42,975 bases of DNA. It comes from Mycobacteriales bacterium. GTDB lineage: Bacteria; Actinomycetota; Actinomycetes; Mycobacteriales; QHCD01. Under the pieces are notes generated by a model that was given only the letters and a program-made list of their open reading frames with translations, ran no database searches and had not been told where the DNA came from. Made by a program: the position numbers and the translations under genes. This document shows, piece by piece, positions 8,999 through 18,191 of the stretch (its first letter is position 1; the number at the start of each line of letters is the position of its first letter). The DNA is taken from contig DASXJE010000017.1 in the NCBI GenBank assembly GCA_036497565.1, positions 1 to 42,975 of the forward strand. Reading direction: 5' to 3'.

Positions 8999-9137
8999 CC
9001 AGCAGGGGGTCCGGTCCGCGGCGCGCGTTGTTTGTCGGGTGGCGCGGTCGGGTAGCGATTACCGGGACGGGTGGAACGGGCAACGCACTTCAGGGCCCGT
9101 CCGATCTGCGGAAGAAACCGACCGTGGCGACTTGCCA

Positions 9138-9157
9138 AACCTACGCTTCCGTAGGTT
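9138..9157. promoter_or_regulatory. Operator-like palindrome upstream of the acyl-CoA desaturase
   Basis: AACCTACG and CGTAGGTT flank CTTC, a perfect 8-bp inverted repeat 42 bases before the desaturase start. TTGCCA at 9132-9137 and TACGGT at 9157-9162 could be weak -35/-10 elements around it, so a bound repressor would block the promoter. The TetR gene downstream of the desaturase is the obvious candidate regulator, by inference. Confidence 0.55.
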
Positions 9158-9199
9158 ACGGTGGCGTAGCGTCGTGACCTCAAGGCTAGGGAGATGCCG

Positions 9200-10282
9200 A
9201 TGACCCGAGCGCAGCCCTCTGCTTTGGACTCTGCGGCCGACGTCCTCGTCACCACCCCGAAGGCAGCACAGTTCGACGGTATGGATGAGGGCTCGTCGCC
9301 GGGCACCCTTCGCACCCGGGCGAAGCAGCGATCGGGACCCAAGCCGGTCGTCACCGGTCGCCGTGGCTCGGCCGAGCAAGCGGCGCTGTACTTCTTCGTC
9401 GGTGCGCCGTTCGTGGCCCTCGTCGCCGCCATCCCCGTGCTCTGGGGCTGGGGGCTGACCTGGCCGGACCTGGTGATCTTCCTGGCGTTCTACGTCGTGT
9501 CCGGGTTCGGCATCACGATGGGCTACCACCGGCTGTTCACCCACACCTCCTTCAAGGCGAACCGGGGCCTGACGATCGCGCTCGCCGCCGGCGGCAGCCT
9601 CGCGGTCCAGGGTGAGTTGATCCGCTGGGTCGCCGACCACCGCCGCCATCACGCCTACTCCGACAAAGAGGGCGACCCGCACTCGCCGTGGCGCTACGGG
9701 CCCACCACCGGCGCGCTGCTCAAGGGCCTCTACCACGCGCACACCGGATGGCTGTTCGACCGCGAGCGCACCAACAAGGAGCGCTTCGTTCCGGACCTGA
9801 TGCGCAACCGGGATCTGGCCCGCATCAACAAGCTCTTCCCGCTCTTCCTCGTATTCAGCCTGTTCGGGCCGGCGCTCATCGGCGGGCTCTGGACGATGTC
9901 GTGGGCCGGCGCGCTGACGGCATTCTTCTGGGCGGGACTGGTCCGGATCAGCGTGCTGCACCACGTCACGTGGTCGATCAACTCGATCTGCCACACGATC
10001 GGCGAACGGCCGTTCGCCTCGCGCGACAAGTCGTCGAACTTCTGGCCGCTGGCGATCCTGTCCCTGGGCGAGTCGTGGCACAACTCCCACCACGCCGACC
10101 CGACGGCGGCCCGCCACGGACTGCTCCGCGGCCAGCTCGACGCCACCGCCCGGGTGATCTGGTTCACCGAGAAGCTCGGCTGGGCGACCGACGTCCGCTG
10201 GCCGTCGAAGGAACGGATCGCCGGCAAGCTCGCCAAGCCGCCCGCACCCGCGACGGAGACGGAAACGGAGCTCGCGGCCTGA
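9200..10282 (+). CDS. Membrane acyl-CoA (delta-9) fatty acid desaturase
   Basis: Predicted non-haem di-iron desaturase that places a cis double bond in acyl chains, adjusting membrane lipid fluidity. About 360 residues. The three histidine boxes are HRLFTH (residues 110-115), HRRHH and HNSHH, in an integral membrane protein with hydrophobic segments between them. The ATG at 9200 was preferred because AGGGAG at 9188-9193 is 6 bases upstream; it touches the alternative ATG at 9194, leaving no spacing. About 60 N-terminal residues before the first membrane segment look disordered. A TetR regulator follows 52 bases downstream. Confidence 0.92.
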   Translation: MTRAQPSALDSAADVLVTTPKAAQFDGMDEGSSPGTLRTRAKQRSGPKPVVTGRRGSAEQAALYFFVGAPFVALVAAIPVLWGWGLTWPDLVIFLAFYVVSGFGITMGYHRLFTHTSFKANRGLTIALAAGGSLAVQGELIRWVADHRRHHAYSDKEGDPHSPWRYGPTTGALLKGLYHAHTGWLFDRERTNKERFVPDLMRNRDLARINKLFPLFLVFSLFGPALIGGLWTMSWAGALTAFFWAGLVRISVLHHVTWSINSICHTIGERPFASRDKSSNFWPLAILSLGESWHNSHHADPTAARHGLLRGQLDATARVIWFTEKLGWATDVRWPSKERIAGKLAKPPAPATETETELAA

Positions 10283-10334
10283 TCCCGCAACCCCGTCGTA
10301 CGCCGGACGGACCGGGCGGGAGGACGGGAGAACG

Positions 10335-10967
10335 ATGAGCGAACCCAGGCGGGTCCGGGTCCGGATGACCGGCAAGGAACGCCGCCAGCAGCTCCTCGAC
10401 GTCGGCCGTACCCTCTTCGCCGAACGCGGTTTCGAAGCCACCTCCATCGAGGAGGTCGCCGCCCGCGCGGGCGTGAGCAAGCCCGTGGTCTACGAACACT
10501 TCGGCGGCAAGGAAGGGCTCTACGCGGTCGTCGTGGACCGCGAGATGGGCCGGCTGCTCGACCGGTTCACCGAGTCGCTGTCCGCCGGTCCGCCGCGGGA
10601 GCTGCTGGAACAGGCGGCCCTGACCCTGCTCGGCTACATCGAGGAGGAGACCGACGGTTTCCGGATCCTCGTCCGCGATTCACCGGTCGCCAGCAGCACC
10701 GGGACCTTCTCCAGCCTGATCAGCGACATCGCGAGCCAGGTGGAATACATTCTCGCCCGCGAGTTCAAGTCACGCGGTTTCGACCCGAAGCTCGCCGGTC
10801 TCTACTCGCAGGCGCTCGTCGGCAGCGTCGCGTTGACCGGCCAGTGGTGGCTCGAAGCGCGCTCACCGAAGAAGGACCAGGTGGCGGCCCACCTGGTCAA
10901 CCTGGCCTGGAACGGGCTGTCCCACCTGGAGCAGAAGCCACGCCTGCGGGTCCGAACGGGTCGCTGA
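10335..10967 (+). CDS. TetR/AcrR-family transcriptional regulator
   Basis: Dimeric DNA-binding regulator of 210 residues. The N-terminal helix-turn-helix spans roughly residues 15-60 (TSIEEVAARAGVSKPVVYEHFGGK). The C-terminal ligand/dimer domain ends in QWWLEARSPKK...LVNLAWNGLSHLE, which by memory resembles the mycobacterial regulator encoded near glmU (Rv1019-like). A GGGAG ribosome site precedes the ATG. Placement after the desaturase and the palindrome at 9138-9157 suggest local control of lipid desaturation, which is inference. It ends 6 bases from the convergent ABC-F gene. Confidence 0.92.
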   Translation: MSEPRRVRVRMTGKERRQQLLDVGRTLFAERGFEATSIEEVAARAGVSKPVVYEHFGGKEGLYAVVVDREMGRLLDRFTESLSAGPPRELLEQAALTLLGYIEEETDGFRILVRDSPVASSTGTFSSLISDIASQVEYILAREFKSRGFDPKLAGLYSQALVGSVALTGQWWLEARSPKKDQVAAHLVNLAWNGLSHLEQKPRLRVRTGR

Positions 10968-10973
10968 GCCCGG

Positions 10974-12728
10974 CTAGCCGGCCGAGTCGTCGGAGAGCTC
11001 GAGCCACTCCGTCTCGGTCGTGTCGCGTTCGGTGTGGATCTCGCGCAGCTCGGCGTCGAGTTCGGCGACCCGGTCGTAGTCGGTCGCGTGCGCGGCCAGT
11101 TCCCGATGTAGCCGGGCCTCCGACCGTTCGAGGGTGGCGAGCCGGCGCTCGAGCCGGGCCAGCTCCTTGCGGGTCCCGCGTGAGTCACCGCGCCGGGTCC
11201 GGGTCCCGCCGACGGTGGCCTTCGCGACGGTACGGCGCCGGGCCAGGTAGTCCTCGACGCCGCCGGGCAGGGCCGCCAGCGATCCGTCGCCGAGCAGAGC
11301 GACCACGGTGTCGCAGACCCGCTCGACCAGATATCTGTCGTGACTCACGACGACGACCGAGCCGGGCCACGAGTCGAGCAGGTCCTCGAGCGCGGTCAGC
11401 GTGTCGATGTCGAGATCGTTGGTGGGCTCGTCGAGAAGCAGCACGTTGGGTCCGGCCATCAGCAGCCGGAGCAGCTGCAGCCGCCGCCGTTCACCGCCCG
11501 AGAGGTCGGCGACCGGGGTCCACTGCCGGTCCGCACCGAAGCCGAACCGCTCGGCCAGCTGCGAGGCGGACAGCTCGACCCCGGCCACCGTCACCGAGCG
11601 GGCCACCTCCTCCACCGCTTCCAGCAGGCGCAGCCTGGCGGGCAGCTCGGCGACCTCCTGGGAGAGGTACGCCGGATGCACCGTCTTGCCGACCACGACC
11701 CGGCCGGACTGCGGCGCGAGGTCTCCGGTGAGCAACCGCAGGAGTGTCGTCTTGCCGGACCCGTTGACCCCGACCACGCCGATCCGGTCACCGGGTCCGA
11801 CCTGCCATGACACGTCGTCGAGCAGCACCCGGTCGCCGAGCCGGACCGTCACGTCCTCGAGGTCGTAGACCGTGCGGCCGAGCCGCCGCGTCGCGAAGGT
11901 CTGCAGCGCCACGGCGTCGCGGGCCGGCGGCTCGTCGGCGATCAGTTCCTGCGCGGCGGCGATCCGGAACCGCGGCTTGCTGGTCCGCGCCGGCGGCCCG
12001 CGACGCAGCCAGGCCAGTTCCTTGCGCAGCAGATTGGATCGCCGGGCCTCCGACGCCGCCTCCTGCCGGTCCCGCTCGGCGCGGGCGAGCACGTATGCCG
12101 CGTAGCCGCCGTCGTACGGGTGGACGGCGCCATCGGCGACCTCCCACGTGGCGGTGCACACCTCGTCCAGGAACCAGCGGTCGTGCGTGACGACGAGCAG
12201 CGCGCCGGGCCGGGACTTCAGGTGCCCGGCGAGCCACGACACGCCTTCCACGTCGAGGTGGTTGGTCGGCTCATCGAGCACGAGCAGGTCGCTGTCGTGC
12301 ACCAGCCGGGCGGCCAGGGCGACCCGGCGCCGCTCACCACCCGACATCGCCGATACGTCCGAGTCGAGGCCCAGGCCGGGCAGCCCCAGCCCGTCGAGCA
12401 CCGCACGGACGCCCGCGTCGCCGGCCCACTCGTGCTCGGCGGCGAACGCGTCGGCGTGCAGCACGACCTCGCGCACCGTGCCGCTCTCCGGCAGGGCCGG
12501 GCCCTGCGGCAGTACGCCGAGCCGCAGGCCACGGGCGTGGGTCACCCGGCCGCGGTCCGGCGACTCGCGTCGGGTGATCACCTCGAGCAGGGTGGTCTTG
12601 CCGCCACCGTTGCGGCCGACGACTCCGATCCGCTCGCCCGTCGCGACGCCGAGGGAGACGTCGGTGAGCACCGGCGCTGCACCGAACGCCTTGCCGACCG
12701 ATTCGAGATTGACCAGGTTGGCCGGCAC
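10974..12728 (-). CDS. ABC-F family ATPase (Uup-like)
   Basis: Soluble tandem ABC ATPase without membrane domains; ABC-F proteins act on ribosomes. It is 584 residues. Domain 1 has Walker A GRNGGGKTT (residues about 39-47), signature SGGERRR and Walker B LLVLDEPTNHLD. Domain 2 has GVNGSGKTT, SGGERRRLQLL and VLLLDEPTNDLD. A charged linker separates them, and a C-terminal coiled coil (last 70 residues, KELARLERRLATLERSEARL) is typical of Uup. It starts 3 bases after ispE and is the last gene of the rsmA-ispE-ABC-F unit. Whether it is a translation factor or an antibiotic-protection protein cannot be judged. Confidence 0.93.
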   Translation of the reverse strand: MPANLVNLESVGKAFGAAPVLTDVSLGVATGERIGVVGRNGGGKTTLLEVITRRESPDRGRVTHARGLRLGVLPQGPALPESGTVREVVLHADAFAAEHEWAGDAGVRAVLDGLGLPGLGLDSDVSAMSGGERRRVALAARLVHDSDLLVLDEPTNHLDVEGVSWLAGHLKSRPGALLVVTHDRWFLDEVCTATWEVADGAVHPYDGGYAAYVLARAERDRQEAASEARRSNLLRKELAWLRRGPPARTSKPRFRIAAAQELIADEPPARDAVALQTFATRRLGRTVYDLEDVTVRLGDRVLLDDVSWQVGPGDRIGVVGVNGSGKTTLLRLLTGDLAPQSGRVVVGKTVHPAYLSQEVAELPARLRLLEAVEEVARSVTVAGVELSASQLAERFGFGADRQWTPVADLSGGERRRLQLLRLLMAGPNVLLLDEPTNDLDIDTLTALEDLLDSWPGSVVVVSHDRYLVERVCDTVVALLGDGSLAALPGGVEDYLARRRTVAKATVGGTRTRRGDSRGTRKELARLERRLATLERSEARLHRELAAHATDYDRVAELDAELREIHTERDTTETEWLELSDDSAG

Positions 12729-12731
12729 CGG

Positions 12732-13661
12732 CTAGCCGCCCTCGCCGACCAGCCGGGCACCGGAGACCGGGCCGTGCGCGGTCCGCACGGTGCGGCACAC
12801 CCCGGTCCCGGACAGGGCCGCGGCCAGCCGGATCGCCGCATCCGCCGACCGCACCAGGAAGGCGCAGGTCGGCCCGGACCCACAGACGACCCCGCCGAGC
12901 GCGCCGAGCTCATCGCCGGCCCGCAGCGTACGAGCCAGCGAAGGCCGCAGCGAGCGGGCCGCGGCCGCCATGTCGTTGGCCAGCAGCTGCCCGAGGCGGG
13001 CCGGGTCGCGGGTGCGCAGCGCGTTGATGAGTCCGTCCGGTGCGCCGATCCGTTCGGCGTTCCGCTTCTCGCGGAGCCGATCGAGCTCGGCGTAGACCGC
13101 GGGGGTGGACAGGCCGCCGTCGGCGATCCCGAGCACCCAGTGCCAGCGACCGGCGGCCAATACCGGGGTCAGCTGGTCACCCCGGCCGGTGCCCAGGGCG
13201 GTCCCGCCGGTCAGGGCGAACGCGACATCGCTGCCCAGCTCCGCGGCGAGCTCGAGCAGCTCCGCGCGGGCCAGCCCGGTCCCCCAGAGCGCGTCGCAGG
13301 CGACGAGGGTCGCCGCCGCGTCGGCGCTCCCCCCGGCCAGCCCGCCGGCGACCGGGATCCCCTTCGACAGCTCGAGACGCACGGCCGGATCGACGCCGGT
13401 ACGCCGGGCCAGCAGCGCGGCCGCCCTCCACGCGAGGTTGTCCGCGTCGTCGGGCAGCTCGGCGGCGCCCTCGCCGTGCACGGTCAGGGTGAGGTCGTGG
13501 GCCGGGGTCGCGGTCACCTCGTCGTAGAGCGAGATGGCGTGGAAGACGGTGACCAGGTCGTGGTAGCCGTCGGGCCGCGGCTCGCCCACGGCGAGGTGGA
13601 GATTGACCTTGGCGGGGACCCGGACGGTGACCGGCTCGGGCACACCGACCAGACGCGTCAC
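12732..13661 (-). CDS. ispE: 4-diphosphocytidyl-2-C-methyl-D-erythritol kinase (IspE)
   Basis: GHMP kinase of the non-mevalonate isoprenoid pathway; phosphorylates CDP-methylerythritol at the 2-hydroxyl. It is 309 residues. Motif 1 is [12 protein letters not shown] near the N-terminus, the ATP-binding glycine loop is [14 protein letters not shown] near residue 105, and motif 3 [14 protein letters not shown] lies near the C-terminus. The GTG start has AAGGAGGA about 10 bases upstream. It follows rsmA by 55 bases, a pairing conserved across actinomycetes. Confidence 0.96.
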   Translation of the reverse strand: MTRLVGVPEPVTVRVPAKVNLHLAVGEPRPDGYHDLVTVFHAISLYDEVTATPAHDLTLTVHGEGAAELPDDADNLAWRAAALLARRTGVDPAVRLELSKGIPVAGGLAGGSADAAATLVACDALWGTGLARAELLELAAELGSDVAFALTGGTALGTGRGDQLTPVLAAGRWHWVLGIADGGLSTPAVYAELDRLREKRNAERIGAPDGLINALRTRDPARLGQLLANDMAAAARSLRPSLARTLRAGDELGALGGVVCGSGPTCAFLVRSADAAIRLAAALSGTGVCRTVRTAHGPVSGARLVGEGG

Positions 13662-13716
13662 GATCTGCGAGTCCTCCTTGCACGGATACCGGTCGGCTGA
13701 GCGCCTGCGCCCGATG

Positions 13717-14571
13717 CTAGCTCCCGGACGGGGGCGGCCCTACGGCGGCAATGCGGGCGAAGGCCGCGATGTCGAGCGCTTCGCCGCGCAGACCCGGATC
13801 GATCCCGGCGCTGTGTAGCGCCGCCTCGGCGCGGGCGGGCGACCCGGCCCAACCGGCCAGGGCCGAGCGAAGGGTCTTGCGCCGCTGGGCGAACGCCGCG
13901 TCGATCACCGCGAACGTCGCCACCCGGTCCGCATCGGCGGGCGGATCACGGCGGAGGAAGGACACCAGGCCGGAGTCGACGTTGGGGGCGGGCCAGAAGA
14001 CGGTGCGCGGCACCGCTCCGGCGCGGGCGACCTCGGCGTACCAAGCCGTCTTTGCCGACGGCACGCCGTAGGTGCGCGATCCCGGCGACGCTGCGAGCCG
14101 TGCGGCGACCTCGGCCTGCACCATCACCAGGCCCCGGCGCAGTGACGGCATCAGTTCCAGCAGATGCAGCAGCACCGGTACGGCGACGTTGTAGGGCAGG
14201 TTGGCGACCAGCGCCGTCGGCTCGTCCGGCACGGACTGCAGCGTCAACGCATCGGCGGTGATCACGGTGAGCCGGTCGCCGTACGCCGGAAGCCGTTCGT
14301 CCACAGTGGACTGCAGCGCGCCGGCGAGGACCGGGTCGATCTCCACACCGATCACCGCTGCGGCGGCGGGCAGCAGCCCCAGCGTGAGCGATCCGAGACC
14401 CGGACCGATCTCGAGGACGACGTCGTCGGGGCGCAGTGCGGCGGTGCGCACGATCCGGCGCACGGTGTTGGCGTCGTGCACGAAGTTCTGGCCCAGCACC
14501 TTGGTCGGCGAGCGGCCGAGGCCCGCGGCCAGGCGCCGGACGTCCGTCGGCCCCAGCAACCCGTCATCCAC
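13717..14571 (-). CDS. rsmA: 16S rRNA (adenine1518-N6/adenine1519-N6)-dimethyltransferase (RsmA/KsgA)
   Basis: SAM-dependent methyltransferase that dimethylates two adjacent adenines in the 3' hairpin of 16S rRNA during 30S assembly. It is 284 residues. Motifs are LGQNFVHD near the N-terminus, the SAM loop [10 protein letters not shown], the catalytic NLPYN and [12 protein letters not shown] near the C-terminus. The GTG at 14571 ([19 protein letters not shown]) gives the normal length; the frame is open far upstream, but that part overlaps the divergent kinase gene and is not conserved. The ribosome site is weak. Confidence 0.94.
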   Translation of the reverse strand: MDDGLLGPTDVRRLAAGLGRSPTKVLGQNFVHDANTVRRIVRTAALRPDDVVLEIGPGLGSLTLGLLPAAAAVIGVEIDPVLAGALQSTVDERLPAYGDRLTVITADALTLQSVPDEPTALVANLPYNVAVPVLLHLLELMPSLRRGLVMVQAEVAARLAASPGSRTYGVPSAKTAWYAEVARAGAVPRTVFWPAPNVDSGLVSFLRRDPPADADRVATFAVIDAAFAQRRKTLRSALAGWAGSPARAEAALHSAGIDPGLRGEALDIAAFARIAAVGPPPSGS

Positions 14572-14628
14572 CCGTCTAGGTCTACAGGTCGGCCGCGCCC
14601 CGACGTCAGGTCGGTACGCTGCCGCCAC

Positions 14629-16164
14629 ATGAATGCCGCGAGTTCGCCGCTGGTCGTCGGGATCGATGCCTCGACGACCGCGGTCAAGGCGGTGGTCTAC
14701 ACCGCCACCGGTCGGTCCGTCGCGGTCGGCCGGCGCAGCCTGCCGATGGCGATGCCCCACCCCGGCTGGCACGAGCAGGATCCGCGGGACTGGTGGAGCG
14801 CCACCCTGGCCGCACTCGGCGACGCCGTCGAGCAGGTCGACCGCACCCGGATCGGGGCGATCGGCGTCACCCACCAGCGGGAATCCTTCGCCTGCCTCGA
14901 CGACGCCGGCGACCCGATCAGGCCCGCCCTGTTGTGGGTCGACGGCCGGGCGGGTGCGGAGATCGCCGACTACGGCACGGAGGCGGTGCACGCCCTGTCC
15001 GGGAAGCCGCCGGACGTGACGCCCGCCCTCTACAAGCTCGCCTGGCTGCGCCGGCACGAACCCGAGACGCTGCCCCGCAGCCACCGCGTCGTCGACACCG
15101 GTGGTTATCTGCTGTGGCGATTCACCGACCGCTACGCGACCAGCGTCGCGTCCGCCGACCCGCTGGGGCTGCTCGACATGCGCACCCGCCGGTGGGCACC
15201 CGAACTGCTGGAGATCGCCGGTGTCGACGCCGGCCAGCTCCCCGCGCTGGTGGCTCCCGGCGACATCGTCGGGACACTGCACCCACGGCTCGCCGACGAG
15301 CTCTCCCTGCCGGCGAGGATCCCCGTCGTCGCCGGTGCCGGGGACGGGCAGTGCGCCGGGCTCGGTGCCGCCGTCACCGGACCCGGGCCGGCATACCTCA
15401 ACCTCGGTACGGCGATGGCCACCGGAATCCACCTGGCCGACTACGGGTGGGGCCGCCAGTTCCGCACCCTGATCAACCCGCTCCCGACGGCGTACACCGG
15501 CGAGATGCTGCTGTCGTCGTGCACCTATCTCGTGCGGTGGCTCGAGGAGAAGTTCGGCGGCGGCTCCGACGACGGGGTCCCGGACGCCGAAACGGCGCGG
15601 GCCGCGGCCGACGTACCGCCCGGGTCGGACGGTCTGCTGACCCTGCCCTACTGGAACAGCGCCCAGACGCCGTACTGGGATCCGCTGGCGCGCGGGGCGG
15701 TGGTGGGATGGCGCGGCAGTCACGGCCGCCCGCATCTCTACCGGTCGATCCTCGAGTCGACAGCGCTCGAGCTGCGGCTGCAGATCGACGGTCTCGAGTC
15801 GTGGCACGACGGCGAGGCAGGACCGATCACCGAGTTCCGCGCAATGGGCGGGGGGAGCCGGAGCGACCTGTGGCTGCAGATCGTCGCCGACGTCACACGG
15901 CGACCCGTGCAGGTCTGCGCGGAGGAGGAGGTGAGCGCGTTGGGCGCCGCGATGCTCGCCGCCGCCGCGATCGGGCTGCACGGGGAGGCGGACATCGGCG
16001 CCGCGGCTGCGGCCATGGCGTCGTTCACCGGAGTCGTCGAACCGGCCGACGCCGAGGAAGCCTACGAGCCGCTGTATGCGGCCTACCGCCGCCTGTATCC
16101 GCAACTCGCGGAGATCTTCCCGCTGCTGGAGAAGGCGACGTCGACCGCGAAGGGAACCGCATGA
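14629..16164 (+). CDS. FGGY-family carbohydrate kinase
   Basis: Cytoplasmic ATP-dependent sugar or polyol kinase, 511 residues. The N-terminal ASKHA phosphate-1 region is [14 protein letters not shown] (residues 9-22), then EQDPRDWW and [14 protein letters not shown]...LLWVDGR, which mixes xylulokinase- and glycerol-kinase-like features. The second domain has [24 protein letters not shown] and [23 protein letters not shown]. The substrate cannot be named. The start is the ATG 57 bases from the divergent rsmA start. Its stop overlaps the next ATG (ATGA), so the kinase and the dehydrogenase are translationally coupled. Confidence 0.9.
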   Translation: MNAASSPLVVGIDASTTAVKAVVYTATGRSVAVGRRSLPMAMPHPGWHEQDPRDWWSATLAALGDAVEQVDRTRIGAIGVTHQRESFACLDDAGDPIRPALLWVDGRAGAEIADYGTEAVHALSGKPPDVTPALYKLAWLRRHEPETLPRSHRVVDTGGYLLWRFTDRYATSVASADPLGLLDMRTRRWAPELLEIAGVDAGQLPALVAPGDIVGTLHPRLADELSLPARIPVVAGAGDGQCAGLGAAVTGPGPAYLNLGTAMATGIHLADYGWGRQFRTLINPLPTAYTGEMLLSSCTYLVRWLEEKFGGGSDDGVPDAETARAAADVPPGSDGLLTLPYWNSAQTPYWDPLARGAVVGWRGSHGRPHLYRSILESTALELRLQIDGLESWHDGEAGPITEFRAMGGGSRSDLWLQIVADVTRRPVQVCAEEEVSALGAAMLAAAAIGLHGEADIGAAAAAMASFTGVVEPADAEEAYEPLYAAYRRLYPQLAEIFPLLEKATSTAKGTA

Positions 16165-17222
16165 GTCACACCGTCACGATCCTCGGGGCCGGGGCCATGG
16201 GCACCGCTCTCACCACCCCCGCCCTCGCGGGTGGCCACCGGGTCCGGCTCTGGGGGACCTCGCTGGACACCGACATCCTGGCCGTCATCAGGCGGGATGA
16301 GCAGCATCCGCGGCTCGGCCTGCGGGTGGATCGCGCGGTCGCCACCTACTCCGCCGAGGACCTGCCGGACGCGCTCGAGGGCGCCGACCTCGTCGTACTG
16401 GCGATCTCCTCCGACGGTGCGTTGGACATCGCCGGGCAGGCCGCCGACCACCTGCGCGCCGGCACGCCCGTGCTCGTGACGACGAAGGGCTTCGGCCGTG
16501 ACGGCGACGGCGCCGTGGCGCTCTTCCCCCCGCTGCTGCGGGAGGTCATCGGAGCCGACATCCCGTTGATCGTCGCCGGCGGACCCTGCAAGGCCAACGA
16601 GGTCGCGGCCGGTGACCCGACCGCGACCACCTATGCGAGCGACGAATCCGCCGCGCTACGGCGGGTCGCCTCGATGCTGGCCACCGACAGCTATCGCATC
16701 GAACCCTCCTCCGACGTCGTCGGTGTCGAGATCACCGCGGCGATGAAGAACGTCTACGCGATCGCCCTCGGCATCTGCGACGGGCTCGGCGACGCGGCCG
16801 GATCGCCGCGGCACAACCTCAAGTCCGCCGTGTTCGCCCGGGCACTCCGCGAGATGCGGTCCTTGAGCGACGCGCTCGGCGGCGACCCGGCGACCGTCTA
16901 CGGCCTGCCCGGCGCGGGAGACCTCGAGGTGACCGGGCTGTCCGGCCGCAACAAGGTGTACGGCGCCCGCATCGGCGCCGGAGAACGGCCGCGCGCCGCG
17001 CTCACCGTCATGCACCGCGCGGGCCAGACCGTCGAGGGAGCGGCGGCCCTCCCCCTCGCCGCCGAACTGGGCACCGCACTGCAGGCCACGGACCGGCTTG
17101 CCCCCGACGCGCTGCCGCTGCTGGCGGCGCTGGGCCGGATCCTCGACGACGGAGTGGATCCGCAGCACACACTCGCCGAGGCGAGCCTGCCCGGCCGGTC
17201 ACAGGTGTCCGCGCCGGCGTAG
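16161..17222 (+). CDS. GpsA-like NAD(P)-dependent glycerol-3-phosphate dehydrogenase family protein
   Basis: Predicted cytoplasmic oxidoreductase of 353 residues. The N-terminal Rossmann loop is [11 protein letters not shown], followed by TTKGF and the catalytic-lysine motif [17 protein letters not shown]. Motifs that are near-invariant in true GpsA are altered: GPxFAxE reads GGPCKANEV, and the GLxGxGDLxxTC region reads [21 protein letters not shown]. With a sugar kinase directly upstream and overlapping, it may act on the phosphorylated product of that kinase rather than on glycerol 3-phosphate, which is inference. Its last 24 bases overlap the convergent UPF0104 gene. Confidence 0.85.
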   Translation: MSHTVTILGAGAMGTALTTPALAGGHRVRLWGTSLDTDILAVIRRDEQHPRLGLRVDRAVATYSAEDLPDALEGADLVVLAISSDGALDIAGQAADHLRAGTPVLVTTKGFGRDGDGAVALFPPLLREVIGADIPLIVAGGPCKANEVAAGDPTATTYASDESAALRRVASMLATDSYRIEPSSDVVGVEITAAMKNVYAIALGICDGLGDAAGSPRHNLKSAVFARALREMRSLSDALGGDPATVYGLPGAGDLEVTGLSGRNKVYGARIGAGERPRAALTVMHRAGQTVEGAAALPLAAELGTALQATDRLAPDALPLLAALGRILDDGVDPQHTLAEASLPGRSQVSAPA

Positions 17223-18191
17223 CGAACGCAGCGACGCCCAGCCGATCGGCAGCGGCAGCCACACCGTCACCAGCCGGAACAGCAGGACCGCCGGTACGGC
17301 GATCGCCGAGGCCAGCCCGGCCGCGGTGAGCCCGGCGATCAGCGACGATTCGACGGCGCCGATCCCGCCGGGGGTCGGGACGATCGAGCCGACCGCGGAC
17401 CCGGTCAGGAACACCACGGCGACCGTGAGCAGGCTGACGTTCCCGCCGAACGAGTGGACGCTCGCCTCCAGCGCGCCGACGAGAGCGACCGTGAGCAGGA
17501 GCGAGCCGCCCAGCCCGATCGCGACCATCAGCGGCCGCCGCCGGGCGTGCTCGACCAGCATCGCTAGGCTGGCCCGAGGTCCGTCGAGCAGCGCGCCGAC
17601 CCGCGGCACCCGCCGGCCCACCACGACGAGCGCGCCGGCGAGCAGCACGAGCCCGCCGAGGACCGCGGCCACGACCGGAACATGGCTGCCGAGGCCGGTG
17701 CCCGAGCCGGTGGCCAGCCCGATCAGCGCGACCAGCACGATCGTCATCGCGAACTGGCCCAGCTGCGCGATCGCCACGCACGCCACGGCCAGCGGGGTCG
17801 GGGTGCCGTGGCGCCGCAGGTACTGCGCATTGACCACGTTGCCGCCCATGCCCGACGGGGTGAGCACCCGGGTGAACGACGCCGCCGTCTGGACCGCCAC
17901 GGTCCGGCGGACCGGGAGTCTGGTCGGGGTGAAGCCGATGAGGTTGTACGCGGCGCCCAGCAGGGACAGCACCATCGCGGCCACCACGAGCGCGACCCAC
18001 CCGGCACGCATCGACCCGAGCGTCGAGAGGTCGACGGTGTGCAACTGCCAGCCGAGGAGCCCGCAGGTCGCGGCGCCGCCGACCCACAGGAGCGCCGTAC
18101 GGATCTGCTTGCCACCCGATCGCGATGGTGGTGCAGAGACGGCGTCCCGGACCGGGTCCGGGACGCCGCCCCGCTCGCAGGTGATGGTCAT
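17199..18191 (-). CDS. UPF0104/lysylphosphatidylglycerol synthase-type integral membrane protein
   Basis: Polytopic membrane protein of 330 residues with roughly seven to eight hydrophobic segments. It fits the transmembrane (flippase-like) domain of the MprF/YbhN family by length and by motifs such as SGMGGNVVNAQYLRR and GSIVPTPGGIGAVESSL. There is no cytosolic aminoacyl-transferase domain, so lysyl-PG synthesis is not implied; a lipid-translocation role is a family-based guess. The ATG overlaps the stop of the DMT transporter gene (ATGA). The 3' end overlaps the convergent dehydrogenase gene by 24 bases. Confidence 0.85.
   Translation of the reverse strand: MTITCERGGVPDPVRDAVSAPPSRSGGKQIRTALLWVGGAATCGLLGWQLHTVDLSTLGSMRAGWVALVVAAMVLSLLGAAYNLIGFTPTRLPVRRTVAVQTAASFTRVLTPSGMGGNVVNAQYLRRHGTPTPLAVACVAIAQLGQFAMTIVLVALIGLATGSGTGLGSHVPVVAAVLGGLVLLAGALVVVGRRVPRVGALLDGPRASLAMLVEHARRRPLMVAIGLGGSLLLTVALVGALEASVHSFGGNVSLLTVAVVFLTGSAVGSIVPTPGGIGAVESSLIAGLTAAGLASAIAVPAVLLFRLVTVWLPLPIGWASLRSLRRRGHL

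Noticed and set aside
8719-9432. 237-codon minus-strand frame across the palindrome cluster
   Set aside because: It crosses four palindromes and the N-terminus of the desaturase; the translation is repetitive because of the repeats.
12120-13700. Long plus-strand frame opposite the ABC-F and ispE genes
   Set aside because: Same GC-driven shadow; no conserved motif, while IspE and ABC-F motifs are clear on the minus strand.
14572-16104. N-terminal extension of the rsmA frame on the minus strand
   Set aside because: It would run through the FGGY kinase gene and add about 510 residues absent from the RsmA family.
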